NCBI RefSeq assembly: GCF_012396605.1
Contig: NZ_JAAXPW010000001.1
Span: 62,001 to 126,000 of the forward strand
Direction of reading: 5' to 3'
Source of the DNA: Ureibacillus thermosphaericus
GTDB taxonomy: Bacteria > Bacillota > Bacilli > Bacillales_A > Planococcaceae
Length of the DNA stretch: 64,000 nucleotides
Shown: one piece after another, positions 27,056-36,408 of the stretch
How the letters are laid out: every line of letters begins with the position of its first letter
Numbering within the stretch: position 1 is the first letter of the stretch
Notes under the pieces: model-generated
Seen by the model: the letters and a program-made list of their open reading frames with translations, nothing else
Databases searched by the model: none
What the model was told of the DNA's origin: nothing
Program-made: the position numbers and the translations under genes

Positions 27056-28930
27056 ATGGGTAAGATTCAATTGATGGATGAATGGCTGTCCAACAAAATA
27101 GCAGCGGGGGAAGTTGTTGAAAGACCTTCATCGGTTGTGAAAGAACTTGTTGAAAATGCCATTGATGCAGGAAGTTCATCCATTGAAGTTTTTCTTGAGG
27201 AAGCGGGTTTAACCTCTATTCAAGTCATTGATAATGGAAGCGGCATGGATGAGACTGATGCGATGTTATGTTTTTATCGCCATGCGACATCCAAAATCTC
27301 GAAAGAGCAAGATTTATTTCGCATCCGCACCCTTGGATTCCGGGGGGAAGCTCTTGCATCTATCGCTGCTGTTTCGAAACTTCAATTAAAAACTTCTGAC
27401 GGGGAATCGGGAATTGAATTAGAACTTGAAGGTGGAAATATTGTATCGAAAAAGCCGGGGCCACTAAGAAAAGGGACAGAAATTACCGTGTCCCAACTAT
27501 TTTTTAATACTCCAGCTCGGCTAAAGTATTTAAAAACGATTCAAACAGAACTCGGGCACTCCATCGATCTAATGAATCGTTTAGCCCTTGCGTATCCAAA
27601 TATCGCATTTAAGCTTGTTCATAATGGAGGAACACTCCTTCAAACAAATGGTCGTGGAAATGTGCAACAAGTACTTGCAGCGATTTACGGAATGCAAAAT
27701 GCAAAAAAGATGATAGCTTTCAGTGGAGAAAATAGAGACTATTCCATTCACGGATATGCTTCTTTGCCTGAAATTACACGCGCGTCTAAAAACTATATCT
27801 CCATTTTCGTCAATGGACGATGGGTGAAACATTACTTAGTCCAAAAATCAATCGTTGATGCTTATCACACTTTTTTGCCGATCGAACGCTTTCCAATCGT
27901 TGCATTGTACATCGAAGGCGATCCATATTTGACTGATGTCAATGTGCATCCTACGAAATTACAAATTCGTTTAAGTAAAGAAGAAGAGTTGCTGCCGTTG
28001 ATTGAACAAACGATTCGCCATGCGATTCGTGAACGTATGAATGTCCCATTAGCTCAAAAAAAAGAGAAAATCACTCGACCAATTTCTGAGCAAATGAATA
28101 TTTGGAAACAACCTACGATTAATGAATCAAAAATCAAGACAATTGTCGAACGTCTAGCCGATGAATCGGCTGTTATAAATGAAAGTCCTGCAATGGATGA
28201 AATAGAAATAGAGTCACCCCCAACAGAATTAGTGAACCAATGGGAGAATACAACTAGCCATCAGGAAACAGATGAGGGTGATGAAACAACTATGGAAAAG
28301 GCTGAGGCAGTTGTTGAAGAGCCCATCGTCGCTAAACATACAGAACCATTTCCGGAGCTAGAAGTGGTTGGGCAAATTCACGGAACTTATATCGTTGCAC
28401 AAATGGAAGATGGCTTTTATTTAATCGATCAACACGCTGCACAAGAACGAATAAAATATGAATATTTTAAAGAAAAGGTGGGGGAAGTGGATCCGAATGA
28501 GCGGCAAGCATTATTGCTTCCGTTAACGTTCCACTACAGCCAGGATGAGGCATTTATCTTAAAAGAAAATCGACAAGCGTTAGAAGAAGTAGGGGTATTT
28601 CTCGAAGAGTTTGGTTCATCTTCTTTTGTTGTTCGTGAACATCCAACTTGGTTCCCAAAAGGTTTTGAACAAGAAATCATCGAAGAATTAATTGAACAAG
28701 TATTAAAAACTCGAAAAACGGATGTAAAAAAACTAAGAGAAGAAGCAGCCATCATGATGAGCTGTAAACGTTCCATTAAAGCGAACTATTATTTAACGAA
28801 AGAACAAATGGTGGCGCTTATTAACGACCTGCGTAAAGCGGAAAATCCGTTTACTTGCCCTCATGGACGTCCGGTGATGATTCATTTCTCCACTTATGAA
28901 ATTGAAAAAATGTTTAAACGGGTTATGTAA
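27056..28930 (+). CDS. mutL: DNA mismatch repair protein MutL
   Basis: A 624-residue GHKL ATPase with a C-terminal endonuclease. The ATPase motifs are ELVENAIDAG, VIDNGSGMD and GFRGEALASI. The endonuclease metal motif DQHAAQERIKYE (about 459) and the later CPHGRP are present, as in Firmicutes that lack MutH. The connecting linker (about 340-430) is acidic and variable. Cotranscribed with mutS. Confidence 0.97.
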   Translation: MGKIQLMDEWLSNKIAAGEVVERPSSVVKELVENAIDAGSSSIEVFLEEAGLTSIQVIDNGSGMDETDAMLCFYRHATSKISKEQDLFRIRTLGFRGEALASIAAVSKLQLKTSDGESGIELELEGGNIVSKKPGPLRKGTEITVSQLFFNTPARLKYLKTIQTELGHSIDLMNRLALAYPNIAFKLVHNGGTLLQTNGRGNVQQVLAAIYGMQNAKKMIAFSGENRDYSIHGYASLPEITRASKNYISIFVNGRWVKHYLVQKSIVDAYHTFLPIERFPIVALYIEGDPYLTDVNVHPTKLQIRLSKEEELLPLIEQTIRHAIRERMNVPLAQKKEKITRPISEQMNIWKQPTINESKIKTIVERLADESAVINESPAMDEIEIESPPTELVNQWENTTSHQETDEGDETTMEKAEAVVEEPIVAKHTEPFPELEVVGQIHGTYIVAQMEDGFYLIDQHAAQERIKYEYFKEKVGEVDPNERQALLLPLTFHYSQDEAFILKENRQALEEVGVFLEEFGSSSFVVREHPTWFPKGFEQEIIEELIEQVLKTRKTDVKKLREEAAIMMSCKRSIKANYYLTKEQMVALINDLRKAENPFTCPHGRPVMIHFSTYEIEKMFKRVM

Positions 28931-28966
28931 AAGGAAGTAGCAAAAGCTTAATAAAGGAGTGTGCGG

Positions 28967-30634
28967 ATGTTTTCATTTCAAAATCGTTCCAACATGTTGC
29001 AACTGTTAAATAACTATTCGTTTGATGTGTTGGTTATTGGCGGTGGAATTACTGGTGCAGGTATTGCGTTGGATGCTGCATCAAGAGGTCTTTCCGTGGC
29101 GTTAGTGGATATGCAAGATTTTGCAGCAGGCACTTCCAGCCGTTCAACGAAGCTGATTCACGGAGGACTTCGCTATTTAAAACAATTGGAGTTTGCTCTT
29201 GTAGCGGAAGTAGGGAGAGAAAGAGAAATTGTTTATAGAAATAGCATCCATGTTACAACTCCTGAAAAAATGCTACTTCCTATTTACAAAAATGGTTCTT
29301 TAGGGAAACTATCCACATCCATTGGCTTAAAAATCTATGATTCATTAGCACAAGTACGCAAATCAGAACGACGAAAAATGCTTTCAAAGAAAGAGACACT
29401 TCAACTCATACCGTTTTTGAAGAAGGACGGCTTGCGCGGAGCTGGTTATTACGTGGAGTATAAAACAGACGATGCAAGACTGACCATCGAGGCAATTAAG
29501 AAAGCGGTAGAATATAAAACGATTTGCTTAAATTACGCAAGAGTAACGGAATTTGTTTATGAGAAAAATCGAATTGTTGCAGCAAAAGTACGTGATGAAA
29601 TAACTGGGAAAAGAATAACAATCCATGCCACCCAAATTGTCAATGCTACAGGGCCTTGGGTAGATGAACTTTTATCTAAAGATGTTCAACATAATAAAAA
29701 AGGAAAGGTATTAAAATTAACAAAGGGAATTCATATTGTAATAGACAAGTCCGCACTTCCTTTAGAGCAGGCGATATATTTCGATACAGAAGATGGTCGA
29801 ATGGTGTTTGCCATCCCGAGAAATCAAAAAATATACGTCGGAACAACAGATACGTTTTATCATGAAGACCTTGTTCATCCGGTTGCAACAAAAGAAGAAG
29901 TGGAATATTTGTTGAATGCTCTGCGTTCCGTATTTCCATCCCTATCTTTAGATAAAAAAGATGTAGAGTCTACCTGGGCTGGTATTCGGCCTCTCATTTT
30001 TGAAAAAGAAGAGAATCCGTCTGAGATTTCAAGAAAAGATGAAATTTGGACTTCAAAAAGCGGATTAATGACTATCGCAGGGGGAAAGCTCACTGGGTAT
30101 CGTCTAATGGCGGAACAAATTGTTGATAAAATCGTGAAGAAACATCGTTTTCGTCATGCGACAAAATGCAAAACAAAAACTTTATCGCTTTCTGGTGCTG
30201 AGGGTCTTCACTCTAACAATTTTGAGGCATTTGTAAATCACAAGGCAATGGAAGGGGCAAAGGTTGGACTCCCTTTCGAAGAAGCAAAGATGCTTGTCCG
30301 CATGTATGGAAGGAATGTCGAACGGGTATTTGCTTTACTAGAATCACAAGAACCGACTGATAAACTTCCAAAAACGTTGTTTGCTCAGTTGCTTTATAGC
30401 ATTTATTATGAAATGGCATACACACCAGCTGATTTTTTCATCCGCAGAACAGGCCTCATGTATTTTGATCTTGCACTCGTGGAACGAACAAAAGATGTGG
30501 TCATTGAAATAATGAGTAAAAGGCTTGGCTATTCTGAAAATGAAAAGTTATTTTATTCCATGCAGTTAAATCAATTTATTCAAGATGCGAAGGGTGATGG
30601 CGGTGAAAAATGCACGATGGATCACTATGAGTGA
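28967..30634 (+). CDS. glpD: Aerobic glycerol-3-phosphate dehydrogenase
   Basis: A 555-residue FAD enzyme on the inner membrane face that oxidises glycerol-3-phosphate to dihydroxyacetone phosphate and feeds electrons to quinone. The N-terminal FAD motif VLVIGGGITGAGIALDAASRG is followed by STKLIHGGLRYL, which is diagnostic for GlpD. The ATG at 28967 has AAAGGAG seven bases upstream; the in-frame GTG at 28961 is too close to that site. It lies 36 bases after mutL with no terminator and overlaps the next gene. No glpF or glpK is nearby. Confidence 0.94.
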   Translation: MFSFQNRSNMLQLLNNYSFDVLVIGGGITGAGIALDAASRGLSVALVDMQDFAAGTSSRSTKLIHGGLRYLKQLEFALVAEVGREREIVYRNSIHVTTPEKMLLPIYKNGSLGKLSTSIGLKIYDSLAQVRKSERRKMLSKKETLQLIPFLKKDGLRGAGYYVEYKTDDARLTIEAIKKAVEYKTICLNYARVTEFVYEKNRIVAAKVRDEITGKRITIHATQIVNATGPWVDELLSKDVQHNKKGKVLKLTKGIHIVIDKSALPLEQAIYFDTEDGRMVFAIPRNQKIYVGTTDTFYHEDLVHPVATKEEVEYLLNALRSVFPSLSLDKKDVESTWAGIRPLIFEKEENPSEISRKDEIWTSKSGLMTIAGGKLTGYRLMAEQIVDKIVKKHRFRHATKCKTKTLSLSGAEGLHSNNFEAFVNHKAMEGAKVGLPFEEAKMLVRMYGRNVERVFALLESQEPTDKLPKTLFAQLLYSIYYEMAYTPADFFIRRTGLMYFDLALVERTKDVVIEIMSKRLGYSENEKLFYSMQLNQFIQDAKGDGGEKCTMDHYE

Positions 30635-31517
30635 CGGAGTACAAATCTACACAAGAATTTATGAACAAGAACAGCCAATCGGAAACTTTTATATTCTTCA
30701 CGGCATGGGAGAACATGGAGATCGCTACGATGAATTTGCCCGTATACTGTGTCAGAATGGATATCGAGTGGTTGTACATGACCACCGAGGGCACGGGAAA
30801 ACGGGTGAAGCGAGCGGAAAGTTTGGCTATTTTTGTGACGAAGATGGTTTTGAGCGAGTTGTGCAAGATGTGTATGAAGTCATGAATGAAACGATGAATG
30901 ATGAGCTTGAGTGTATTTTATTTGGCCACAGCATGGGTTCCTTTATTGCCCGCCGATTTATTCAACTTCATTCAAGTCTCATCCATCAAAGTATTTTATG
31001 TGGAACGGGCTCAACAACAGCTTTACATTATGTTGGGAATGTCCTTGCCAAATTTCTTGCTCGTTATCAAGGAAAAGAGATGGAAAGTAAATGGATGAAT
31101 GAATTAACTTTCACAAGCTTCAACAAACAATTTGAAAACGCTAAAACCCCATTTGATTGGTTAAGCAGTAATATAAAAGAAGTGGAAAATTATTTGGAAG
31201 ATCCTTATTGCGGATTCATCCCAACCCATCAATTTTTTAAAGATTTAACAGAAGGGCTGCTGTTAATTCATCAAAAAGATGAAAATAAAAAAATACGAAA
31301 AGACTTGCCTGTTCTTTTAGTTAGCGGCAGTGTAGATCCGGTTGGGAACAATGGTAAAGGGGTGTTTAAAGTCGCAAAAGAATTAACAGATGCAGGCCTT
31401 CAGCATGTTGCGGTTTATTTGTTTGAAGGCATGCGACATGAAATATTAAATGAACAAAATAAAGAAGTAGTATATCAAGTCCTATTACGGTGGTTAAAAA
31501 ATGGAAAAACAAATTGA
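30603..31517 (+). CDS. Alpha/beta hydrolase, monoacylglycerol-lipase-like
   Basis: A 304-residue serine hydrolase of the Hydrolase_4 group. [10 protein letters not shown] near residue 33 matches the family's oxyanion segment. The nucleophile elbow is GHSMGS, the acid lies in VSGSVDPVG and the base in [10 protein letters not shown]. This group contains monoacylglycerol lipases and lysophospholipases; the substrate is not proven. I choose the GTG at 30603 because AAGGGTG sits six bases before it; it overlaps the glpD end by 32 bases, and its own end overlaps miaA by 17. An alternative start is the ATG at 30597. Confidence 0.85.
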   Translation: MKNARWITMSDGVQIYTRIYEQEQPIGNFYILHGMGEHGDRYDEFARILCQNGYRVVVHDHRGHGKTGEASGKFGYFCDEDGFERVVQDVYEVMNETMNDELECILFGHSMGSFIARRFIQLHSSLIHQSILCGTGSTTALHYVGNVLAKFLARYQGKEMESKWMNELTFTSFNKQFENAKTPFDWLSSNIKEVENYLEDPYCGFIPTHQFFKDLTEGLLLIHQKDENKKIRKDLPVLLVSGSVDPVGNNGKGVFKVAKELTDAGLQHVAVYLFEGMRHEILNEQNKEVVYQVLLRWLKNGKTN

Positions 31518-32427
31518 TGTAGTAGCAATCGTTGGCCCTACCGCTTCTGGAAAAACGGCATTGAGCATCAAAATGGCGAAAGCTTTTGAAGGTGAAATCA
31601 TTAACGGCGATTCAATGCAAGTTTATAAAGGTCTTGATATTGGGACTGCAAAAATCCGAGAAGAAGAAATGGAAGGCATCCCTCATTATCTATTAAGCTT
31701 TAAAGAACCGACTGAAAGCTTTTCCGTAGCGGAATACCAACGATTAGTAAGAGAAAAAATAGAGGAAATTCAAAGTAGGAGAAAACTGCCAATTATCGTT
31801 GGCGGAACAGGTTTATATATTCAGGCTGTATTATACGATTTTCAATTTACTGAAGAAAAAGTGGACGAAGAAGCGCGCAAGAAATATTACGAGGAACTCG
31901 CATTAGTGGGGCCAAAAGCAATGCATGAGAAACTTGCAGCACTAGATCCGGAAACGGCCAAAACAATTCATCCGAACAACACACGCCGCGTCATTCGGGC
32001 ATTGGAATTAATTGAACTGCACGGAGTTTCTAAACAATCGGAGGAACTGAATCGAGGTAATGTTCCATTGTACAACCATTTAATTATTGGTATGAATATC
32101 GACCGGGAAGAATTGTATAGAAGAATTAACAAACGGGTCGATTTAATGATGGAACAAGGGTTGCTTGAGGAAGTCAAACGCTTATGGGAGAAAAATATTC
32201 GAGACGTACAATCCATTAAGGCAATTGGTTATAAAGAGTTATATGACTATTTTGATGGCCATATTTCCTTGGAAGAAGCGGTGGAACAAATTAAGCAAAA
32301 TTCCCGTCGATATGCAAAAAGGCAGCTAACGTATTTTCGAAACAAAATGGATGTGCAATGGATAGGAAATGATTGGGAAAACATAATAAAAATGTCTAAA
32401 TTTTTTTATAATAAAGAAGGAAAATAA
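31501..32427 (+). CDS. miaA: tRNA dimethylallyltransferase MiaA
   Basis: A 308-residue enzyme that adds the isopentenyl group to A37 of tRNAs, producing the substrate of MiaB (21529). Walker A is [11 protein letters not shown]; the family motif [15 protein letters not shown] follows; [14 protein letters not shown] and the C-terminal RQLTYFRNK tRNA-contact segment are present. The ATG lies inside the end of the hydrolase gene, indicating translational coupling. Directly upstream of hfq, as in B. subtilis. Confidence 0.96.
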   Translation: MEKQIDVVAIVGPTASGKTALSIKMAKAFEGEIINGDSMQVYKGLDIGTAKIREEEMEGIPHYLLSFKEPTESFSVAEYQRLVREKIEEIQSRRKLPIIVGGTGLYIQAVLYDFQFTEEKVDEEARKKYYEELALVGPKAMHEKLAALDPETAKTIHPNNTRRVIRALELIELHGVSKQSEELNRGNVPLYNHLIIGMNIDREELYRRINKRVDLMMEQGLLEEVKRLWEKNIRDVQSIKAIGYKELYDYFDGHISLEEAVEQIKQNSRRYAKRQLTYFRNKMDVQWIGNDWENIIKMSKFFYNKEGK

Positions 32428-32481
32428 TCCATTTGCATCGAATAATTTACACTAGAGAAAAAAATAGATGAGGTGTGCGGT

Positions 32482-32706
32482 GTGAAATCAATGAATTTAC
32501 AAGATGCTTTCTTAAACAATTTGCGTAAAAGCAATACATTTGTAACTGTCTTTTTATTAAATGGTTTCCAATTAAAAGGAACTGTTAAGTCTTATGATAA
32601 CTTTACGGTGTTAATTGAATCGGAAGGTAAACAACATTTAATTTATAAACATGCCATTTCAACATTTTCACCATCTAAATCAATTTCTCTTCAGTCAGAG
32701 GAGTAA
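32482..32706 (+). CDS. hfq: RNA chaperone Hfq
   Basis: A 74-residue Sm-like protein. Sm1 reads [29 protein letters not shown] and Sm2 [12 protein letters not shown], almost identical in layout to B. subtilis Hfq. It forms a hexamer that binds sRNA and A-rich RNA. Start is the GTG at 32482 behind GAGGTGTGCG; a longer frame from 32473 would run through this ribosome site. Confidence 0.96.
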   Translation: MKSMNLQDAFLNNLRKSNTFVTVFLLNGFQLKGTVKSYDNFTVLIESEGKQHLIYKHAISTFSPSKSISLQSEE

Positions 32707-32713
32707 TCCTGGG

Positions 32714-32750
32714 AAAATCGGCAGTATTCTACTCGCCGATTTTTATTTTG
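32714..32750 (+). terminator. Terminator of hfq
   Basis: AAAATCGGC (32714-32722) pairs with GCCGATTTT (32735-32743), followed by TATTTTG. Confidence 0.85.
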
Positions 32751-32793
32751 TGGATTATAATATTTGGCAGATGAAAGTTTGGAGGTTTAAAGT

Positions 32794-33096
32794 ATGAAAA
32801 CAATGACAACGGAAGAATTAATTAATTTATTAGATGCCAATGAGGATTTAAATATTATTGATGTACGCGAAGATTTTGAAGTGGCAAACGGAATGATTCC
32901 AGGTGCTGTTCATATTCCTTTAGGATCTATCCCTGAACGCATGAAGGAATTAGATCCTACAAAAGAATATATTATTGTATGCCGTTCGGGTGTTCGCAGT
33001 GCTAATGCTTGCCAATTTTTAGAATCAAATGGGTATAATGTGACAAATTTAGAAGGCGGCATGGAAGCCTACGATGGAGAATTAGAGTTTAAATAA
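32794..33096 (+). CDS. Single-domain rhodanese
   Basis: A 100-residue cytoplasmic sulfurtransferase domain. The persulfide-carrying cysteine lies in VCRSGVRSANA (about residue 68). The typical IIDVREDFEVANGMIPGAVHIPLG precedes it. Such small rhodaneses relay sulfur or cyanide; the partner here is unknown. TTGGAGG at 32779-32785 precedes the ATG. It is flanked by terminators and so is transcribed alone. Confidence 0.9.
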   Translation: MKTMTTEELINLLDANEDLNIIDVREDFEVANGMIPGAVHIPLGSIPERMKELDPTKEYIIVCRSGVRSANACQFLESNGYNVTNLEGGMEAYDGELEFK

Positions 33097-33109
33097 TGAA
33101 TTATTCGGT

Positions 33110-33139
33110 GGAGTTCTTGAGAGGACTCCCCTTTTTTAT
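33110..33139 (+). terminator. Terminator of the rhodanese gene
   Basis: GGAGTTC pairs with GGACTCC around TTGAGA (one G-T pair), followed by CCTTTTTTATT. Confidence 0.75.
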
Positions 33140-33338
33140 TGAGCGAGTTGATAACTCCAGGAATTTTGTCCAGTGCAGCATGTATTTGAGGAAAAGGCGA
33201 AAGTATTTAAATAAATTCAAGTGTTTAGGTTGTCTATTTCCAGCAATACAGTTGACTCCTTTCAACGAACTGATAAGATGGTAAAGGATAAAAATAAAAG
33301 AAATTCCTTCAAAAGCAAAAAAGACAGGAGTATCACAA

Positions 33339-34589
33339 ATGTTCGTATCTAACTTAAAACCTGAAATTGTAGAACTTGCAAAAAAAATCGAAGTAAAAGT
33401 AAAGCCTTACCATGAAAGAGTGGATGAAACAGCTTTTTTCAATCAACAAAAGGTATTAGCTGCTTTTCGTAAACATCAAGTAAGCGATTTTCATCTTAAT
33501 CCATCAACAGGGTATGGATATGATGATGAGGGACGAGATAATTTAGAACGAGTTTATGCGGAAGTGTTCGGTGCAGAAAGTGCCCTTGTTCGAAGTCAAA
33601 TTATCTCTGGAACTCATGCGATTACGTTAAGTTTATTTGGTGTGCTACGACCTGGAGATGAATTAATCTATATCACAGGGAAACCTTACGATACCCTCCA
33701 ATCGATTGTTGATGGTGGTGAAAAAGATACAGGTTCTTTAAAAGATTTCGATATTCAGTATCGACATATTGATTTAATTAATGATCGTGAAATTGATTGG
33801 GAAGGTGTTCGACAAGCCATCAATGAAAAGACGAAAATGGTTGCAATCCAGCGCTCAAAAGGTTATGCAATCAGACCTTCCTTTACAATTGATCAAATAC
33901 GTGAAATGTGTGAAAAAATAAGAGAAATCAAACAAGACGTCGTAATCTTTGTTGACAATTGCTACGGTGAGTTTGTAGAAAGATTAGAGCCGACAGAAGT
34001 TGGGGCTGATTTAATGGCAGGTTCACTTATCAAAAATCCAGGAGGAGGACTTGCCAAAACAGGTGGATACATTGCTGGTAGAGCTGATTTAGTTGAGAAA
34101 TGCGCTTATCGTATGACGAGCCCTGGCATTGGTGGAGAAGCTGGCGCATCTTTAAATACACTAATCGATTTTTATCAAGGCTTTTTCTTAGCACCTCATA
34201 TTGTGGCGCAAAGTTTGAAAGGAGCAATCTTTACATCTGCCATATTAGAGGAAGTTGGAATGAAGACAACTCCTCATTATACGGAATACCGCACGGATTT
34301 AATACAATCCGTATCGTTCCAAACTTCGGAGCAGATGATTGCCTTTTGTCAAGAAATCCAAGCAGCCTCTCCAATTAATGCCCATTATGCACCTGTTCCG
34401 TCATACATGCCTGGATACGAAGATGATGTCATCATGGCGGCAGGCACTTTCGTTCAAGGTTCAAGTATTGAACTAACAGCAGATGGTCCAATACGACCGC
34501 CGTATACTGCATATGTACAGGGTGGCTTAACATACGAGCATGTAAAATATGCGGTTTGCAGCGCAGTTCAAAAATTAAAGTCTATTTAA
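33339..34589 (+). CDS. ynbB: YnbB, PLP-dependent methionine gamma-lyase-like protein
   Basis: A 416-residue fold-type-I PLP enzyme of the Met_gamma_lyase/aluminium-resistance family. STGYGYDDEGRDNLERVYAEVFGAE and the PLP-lysine region SLIKNPGGGLAKTGGY are diagnostic. Its reaction in vivo is not established; cysteine/methionine lyase activity is suspected. It is located between hfq and glnR, as in B. subtilis. ATG at 33339, AGGAG upstream. Confidence 0.9.
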   Translation: MFVSNLKPEIVELAKKIEVKVKPYHERVDETAFFNQQKVLAAFRKHQVSDFHLNPSTGYGYDDEGRDNLERVYAEVFGAESALVRSQIISGTHAITLSLFGVLRPGDELIYITGKPYDTLQSIVDGGEKDTGSLKDFDIQYRHIDLINDREIDWEGVRQAINEKTKMVAIQRSKGYAIRPSFTIDQIREMCEKIREIKQDVVIFVDNCYGEFVERLEPTEVGADLMAGSLIKNPGGGLAKTGGYIAGRADLVEKCAYRMTSPGIGGEAGASLNTLIDFYQGFFLAPHIVAQSLKGAIFTSAILEEVGMKTTPHYTEYRTDLIQSVSFQTSEQMIAFCQEIQAASPINAHYAPVPSYMPGYEDDVIMAAGTFVQGSSIELTADGPIRPPYTAYVQGGLTYEHVKYAVCSAVQKLKSI

Positions 34590-34618
34590 AGCAGTTCATT
34601 AAGAGCTGCTTTTTTTCG
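34588..34618 (+). terminator. Terminator of ynbB
   Basis: AAAGCAG pairs with CTGCTTT and the arm runs into TTTTTTTCG; it begins in the stop codon. Confidence 0.8.
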
Positions 34619-34640
34619 TTTTATTGAAAAATCTACTACG

Positions 34641-34706
34641 TTAGCAGGTTACTTGCAATTAGTAGGAAACACCTGAACAATCAGTCATAAGTTTTCTTAA
34701 CCTGCT
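34641..34706. repeat. Inverted repeat upstream of the cobinamide operon
   Basis: AGCAGGTTA (34643-34651) is complementary to TAACCTGCT (34698-34706) with a 46-base loop. It may be an RNA element or operator ahead of cbiZ. I see no B12-box of a cobalamin riboswitch in it. Confidence 0.35.
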
Positions 34707-34777
34707 GTATTGTTTGTTCACTTAAACTTCGATTTGTGTTAACTTACTTAATAGAGTAGTCAAAAAGAGGGAATAGA

Positions 34778-35458
34778 ATGATAACACTTGAATGTATCAA
34801 AAATTATGGAGAATTTATTGCAATTGAAGCGAATGAACCCATGCGCACGTTTAGTTCAGCTATGCACAATCCTGGTTATGGTCATTATCAATATTTTATT
34901 AATCGTACTGTTGATAAATCCTACTTTCCTCAGGATGCCCATGAGGAAATGAAACAATTTCTTCTATCCAAAGGCTTTCCACTTGATAAAACCGTAGCGA
35001 TGATGACGGCTGTCGATATGAAATTTGCATTTTCACGTTTTTACGAGGAGGGTGAAACTTCCATCGTTTTACTTGTTACTGCTGGATTGAGTAATGCGGT
35101 GGATGTTACAAAATCTCATGCATATTCTTATAAACCAGCAAATGGCACAATCAATATCTTTATTTTCATAAACGGTTATTTAACGGATGAGGCATTAATT
35201 CAAGCATTATGTTGCGCTATTGAAGTGAAAACAAAAGTGCTCGCGGAACGAAACATTATCGATTCCAATTCCGGCACGATTGCGACAGGTACTTCTACTG
35301 ATAGCGTTTGCATTGCCTCCACTCAAAAAGGGGAATTTCATGAATATGGAGGGTCCATTACAAAACTTGGTTCGTTTGTTGGAAAAGCCTTATATGAAAC
35401 GTTAACAATGGCCGTTGATGAATATATTGCTTATACGAAAGGAATATCGAAAACATGA
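34778..35458 (+). CDS. cbiZ: Adenosylcobinamide amidohydrolase CbiZ
   Basis: A 226-residue enzyme that removes the aminopropanol arm of adenosylcobinamide to give adenosylcobyric acid, which allows salvage of foreign or incomplete corrinoids. Family hallmarks: VTAGLSNAVDV, GTINIFIFINGYLTDEALIQA, ATGTSTDSVCIAST and GGSITKLGSFVG. AAAGAGGG precedes the ATG. The stop overlaps cbiB by four bases. It is a hallmark of salvage rather than de novo synthesis, and no corrin-ring genes are in the window. Confidence 0.9.
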   Translation: MITLECIKNYGEFIAIEANEPMRTFSSAMHNPGYGHYQYFINRTVDKSYFPQDAHEEMKQFLLSKGFPLDKTVAMMTAVDMKFAFSRFYEEGETSIVLLVTAGLSNAVDVTKSHAYSYKPANGTINIFIFINGYLTDEALIQALCCAIEVKTKVLAERNIIDSNSGTIATGTSTDSVCIASTQKGEFHEYGGSITKLGSFVGKALYETLTMAVDEYIAYTKGISKT

Positions 35459-36408
35459 CGATTGTTGCAGTGATTGTTGGACAATTGCTAGATGCTTTTA
35501 TCGGTGACCCTCCAAAATTTCCACACCCTGTTCGGTGGATCGGTTCATTCATCAGATTCCTTACCTATCGTTTCAATAAAGGATCTTACCGCTTTCTTAA
35601 AGGAATGATTACCGGTATTCTCGTTGTATCTGTTGTAGCTATTACAACTTTTCTTATAGTGTATTTAGCTTATAAAATTCATGTAATAGTAGGCATACTC
35701 ATTGAAGGGGTATTGATTGGGATTGGACTAGCCCAAAAAAGTTTAAAAGAAGCAGCAATGGAAGTATATAATGCGTTAATTGCAGGAGATTTAAATGAAG
35801 CTAGAAAAAAACTATCGTGGATTGTGGGGCGCGATACCGAACATTTAGAGGAATCGGAAATTGTGCGCGGTGTTGTAGAAACAGTCTCTGAAAATACAAG
35901 TGATGGGGTAACAGCACCACTATTTTACGCTTGTCTTTTTGGAGCAACTGGATTATGGGCTTATAAAGCAATTAACACGTTAGATTCCATGATTGGTTAT
36001 AAAAATGAAAAATATATTGAGTTTGGAAAATTTAGTGCAAAGTTGGATGACGTGGCTAACTTTATTCCAAGTCGATTAACAGGTTTGATTATTTTATTGT
36101 TCACGAAAAATAAAACCCATCGCTCGTTAACTGAACGGATTCGTTTATGGAGGATAGATGCAAAAAAACATCCTAGTCCTAATAGCGGTTATTTAGAAGC
36201 TGCTACCAGCTATCAACTTGGAATTAGACTAGGAGGCTACAACTCTTACCAAGGTGTACAATCCTTTAGAGCTTATATGGGAAAAGCGGATGTGCCGTTA
36301 GAGGTAAACCATATTAAAGAAGCAATTCGCCATATGTTTATCGTTTCAGCACTATTTACGATTATCATGGGAGGTGGCGTCGTTGCAATTACCGTCGCAT
36401 GGGGCTAA
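35455..36408 (+). CDS. cbiB: Adenosylcobinamide(-phosphate) synthase CbiB
   Basis: A 317-residue membrane enzyme that joins cobyric acid to aminopropanol (phosphate). Signature stretches: IGDPPKFPHPVRWIG, WIVGRDTEHLEESEIVRGVVET, ENTSDGVTAP, INTLDSMIGYKNEKY and LDDVANFIPSRLTG. Several membrane helices (for example about 50-95 and at the C-terminus). Overlaps cbiZ by four bases and cobD by 26. Also called CobD in some nomenclatures, not to be confused with the next gene. Confidence 0.93.
   Translation: MTIVAVIVGQLLDAFIGDPPKFPHPVRWIGSFIRFLTYRFNKGSYRFLKGMITGILVVSVVAITTFLIVYLAYKIHVIVGILIEGVLIGIGLAQKSLKEAAMEVYNALIAGDLNEARKKLSWIVGRDTEHLEESEIVRGVVETVSENTSDGVTAPLFYACLFGATGLWAYKAINTLDSMIGYKNEKYIEFGKFSAKLDDVANFIPSRLTGLIILLFTKNKTHRSLTERIRLWRIDAKKHPSPNSGYLEAATSYQLGIRLGGYNSYQGVQSFRAYMGKADVPLEVNHIKEAIRHMFIVSALFTIIMGGGVVAITVAWG

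Noticed and set aside
33096-33284. 62-codon frame after the rhodanese gene
   Set aside because: It overlaps the terminator hairpin at 33110-33139 and has no ribosome site or recognisable protein features.
34590-34777. Cobalamin riboswitch before cbiZ
   Set aside because: Expected from the downstream genes, but no conserved B12 box or matching stem set is visible; only a simple inverted repeat.
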